From contig OZ038463.1 of the NCBI GenBank assembly GCA_964036295.1, forward strand, positions 26,647,069-26,711,068: a stretch of DNA of 64,000 nt, written 5' to 3'. The translations under genes and the position numbers were made by a program. The stretch comes from Plumapathes pennacea. Lineage: Eukaryota > Cnidaria > Anthozoa > Antipatharia > Myriopathidae. The notes under the pieces were generated by a model. It saw nothing but the letters and a program-made list of their open reading frames with translations, was not told where the DNA came from and did no database searches. Below, piece after piece: positions 63,982 to 64,000 of this stretch (its first letter is position 1; each line of letters starts with the position of its first letter).

Positions 63982-64000
63982 AATTATCTTTTGTTTCTTT

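Larger units (their letters stand above)
59450..64000. mobile_element. Virus-like, intronless gene cassette (unclassified), open to the right
   Basis: From about 59450 the composition turns AT-rich, and no LTR, LINE or MITE word of the rest of the window recurs. Genes are short, without introns, spaced 34-60 bp or overlapping, five on minus and one on plus, meeting at a hairpin. Content (three tandem paralogues, a membrane/coiled-coil protein with a late-domain motif, a large unique protein, a Cys/His repeat protein) fits a dsDNA virus or an integrated virus-like element better than a host locus. No polymerase, integrase, packaging ATPase or recognisable capsid is in view, so the class is unknown. 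The rest should lie right of 64000. Confidence 0.6.

Noticed and set aside
59450-64000. Bacterial contamination
   Set aside because: No Shine-Dalgarno pattern, no bacterial families, very AT-rich; and similar proteins are, as far as I recall, found in cnidarian genomes. An assembly chimera is still possible.

Overview
This window is metazoan nuclear DNA, most likely from an anthozoan cnidarian such as a stony coral. That is an inference from the mix: an intron-containing PIG-M gene, Ty3/Gypsy, two BEL/Pao elements, CR1/L2-type LINEs, a PIF/Harbinger element, many palindromic MITE-like repeats and a cnidarian-style C2H2 gene family. Ordinary host genes are few; most of the sequence is mobile DNA in several layers.

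Layout. 1-1660 is a Gypsy pol tail with a shortened integrase. 1661-4970 is repeat-rich noncoding DNA with a 119-bp direct duplication and a 407-bp palindrome. 4975-9253 holds a divergent gene pair: the first exon of PIG-M on the minus strand and a three-exon unidentified gene on the plus strand, with start codons 34 bp apart. 9254-15650 is noncoding with two foldback elements and a 1.13-kb tandem duplication. 15752-19850 is a decayed LINE abutting a truncated Gypsy gag-pol (19850-21891). 22200-24413 has degraded minus-strand exons of an unknown multi-exon gene family. 24830-27998 is duplicated repeat DNA next to a second Gypsy element.

That Gypsy element is split: pol at 27999-31033, gag at 37284-38303. 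Between them lies a 6,246-bp DNA transposon (31034-37279) with matching inverted ends and a 4-bp TACA target duplication; removing it makes the Gypsy frame continuous. The transposon carries a transposase-like fragment, a decayed BEN-like gene with exact 60-bp repeats, and a decayed F-box/LRR gene.

From 41183 to about 59450 there is a four-level nest: BEL/Pao element 2 was hit by BEL/Pao element 1 (CTTG duplication), whose 3' LTR was hit by a Harbinger element (AAA duplication), whose transposase exon was hit by a LINE with an intact 1130-codon ORF. The outer element itself interrupts a C2H2 zinc-finger gene (39263-41158).

The most unusual part is about 59450-64000. It is AT-rich, intronless and tightly packed: five genes on the minus strand (three tandem paralogues of about 142 aa, a membrane/coiled-coil protein ending in an overlapping PTAP/PPxY late-domain motif, and a protein of about 570 aa with a C-terminal membrane segment) converge on one plus-strand Cys/His-repeat protein across a hairpin. 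This looks like an integrated virus or virus-like element that I cannot assign to a family. All of its frameshifts lie at A/T homopolymers, so base-calling errors are a real alternative to decay. The element runs off the right edge.
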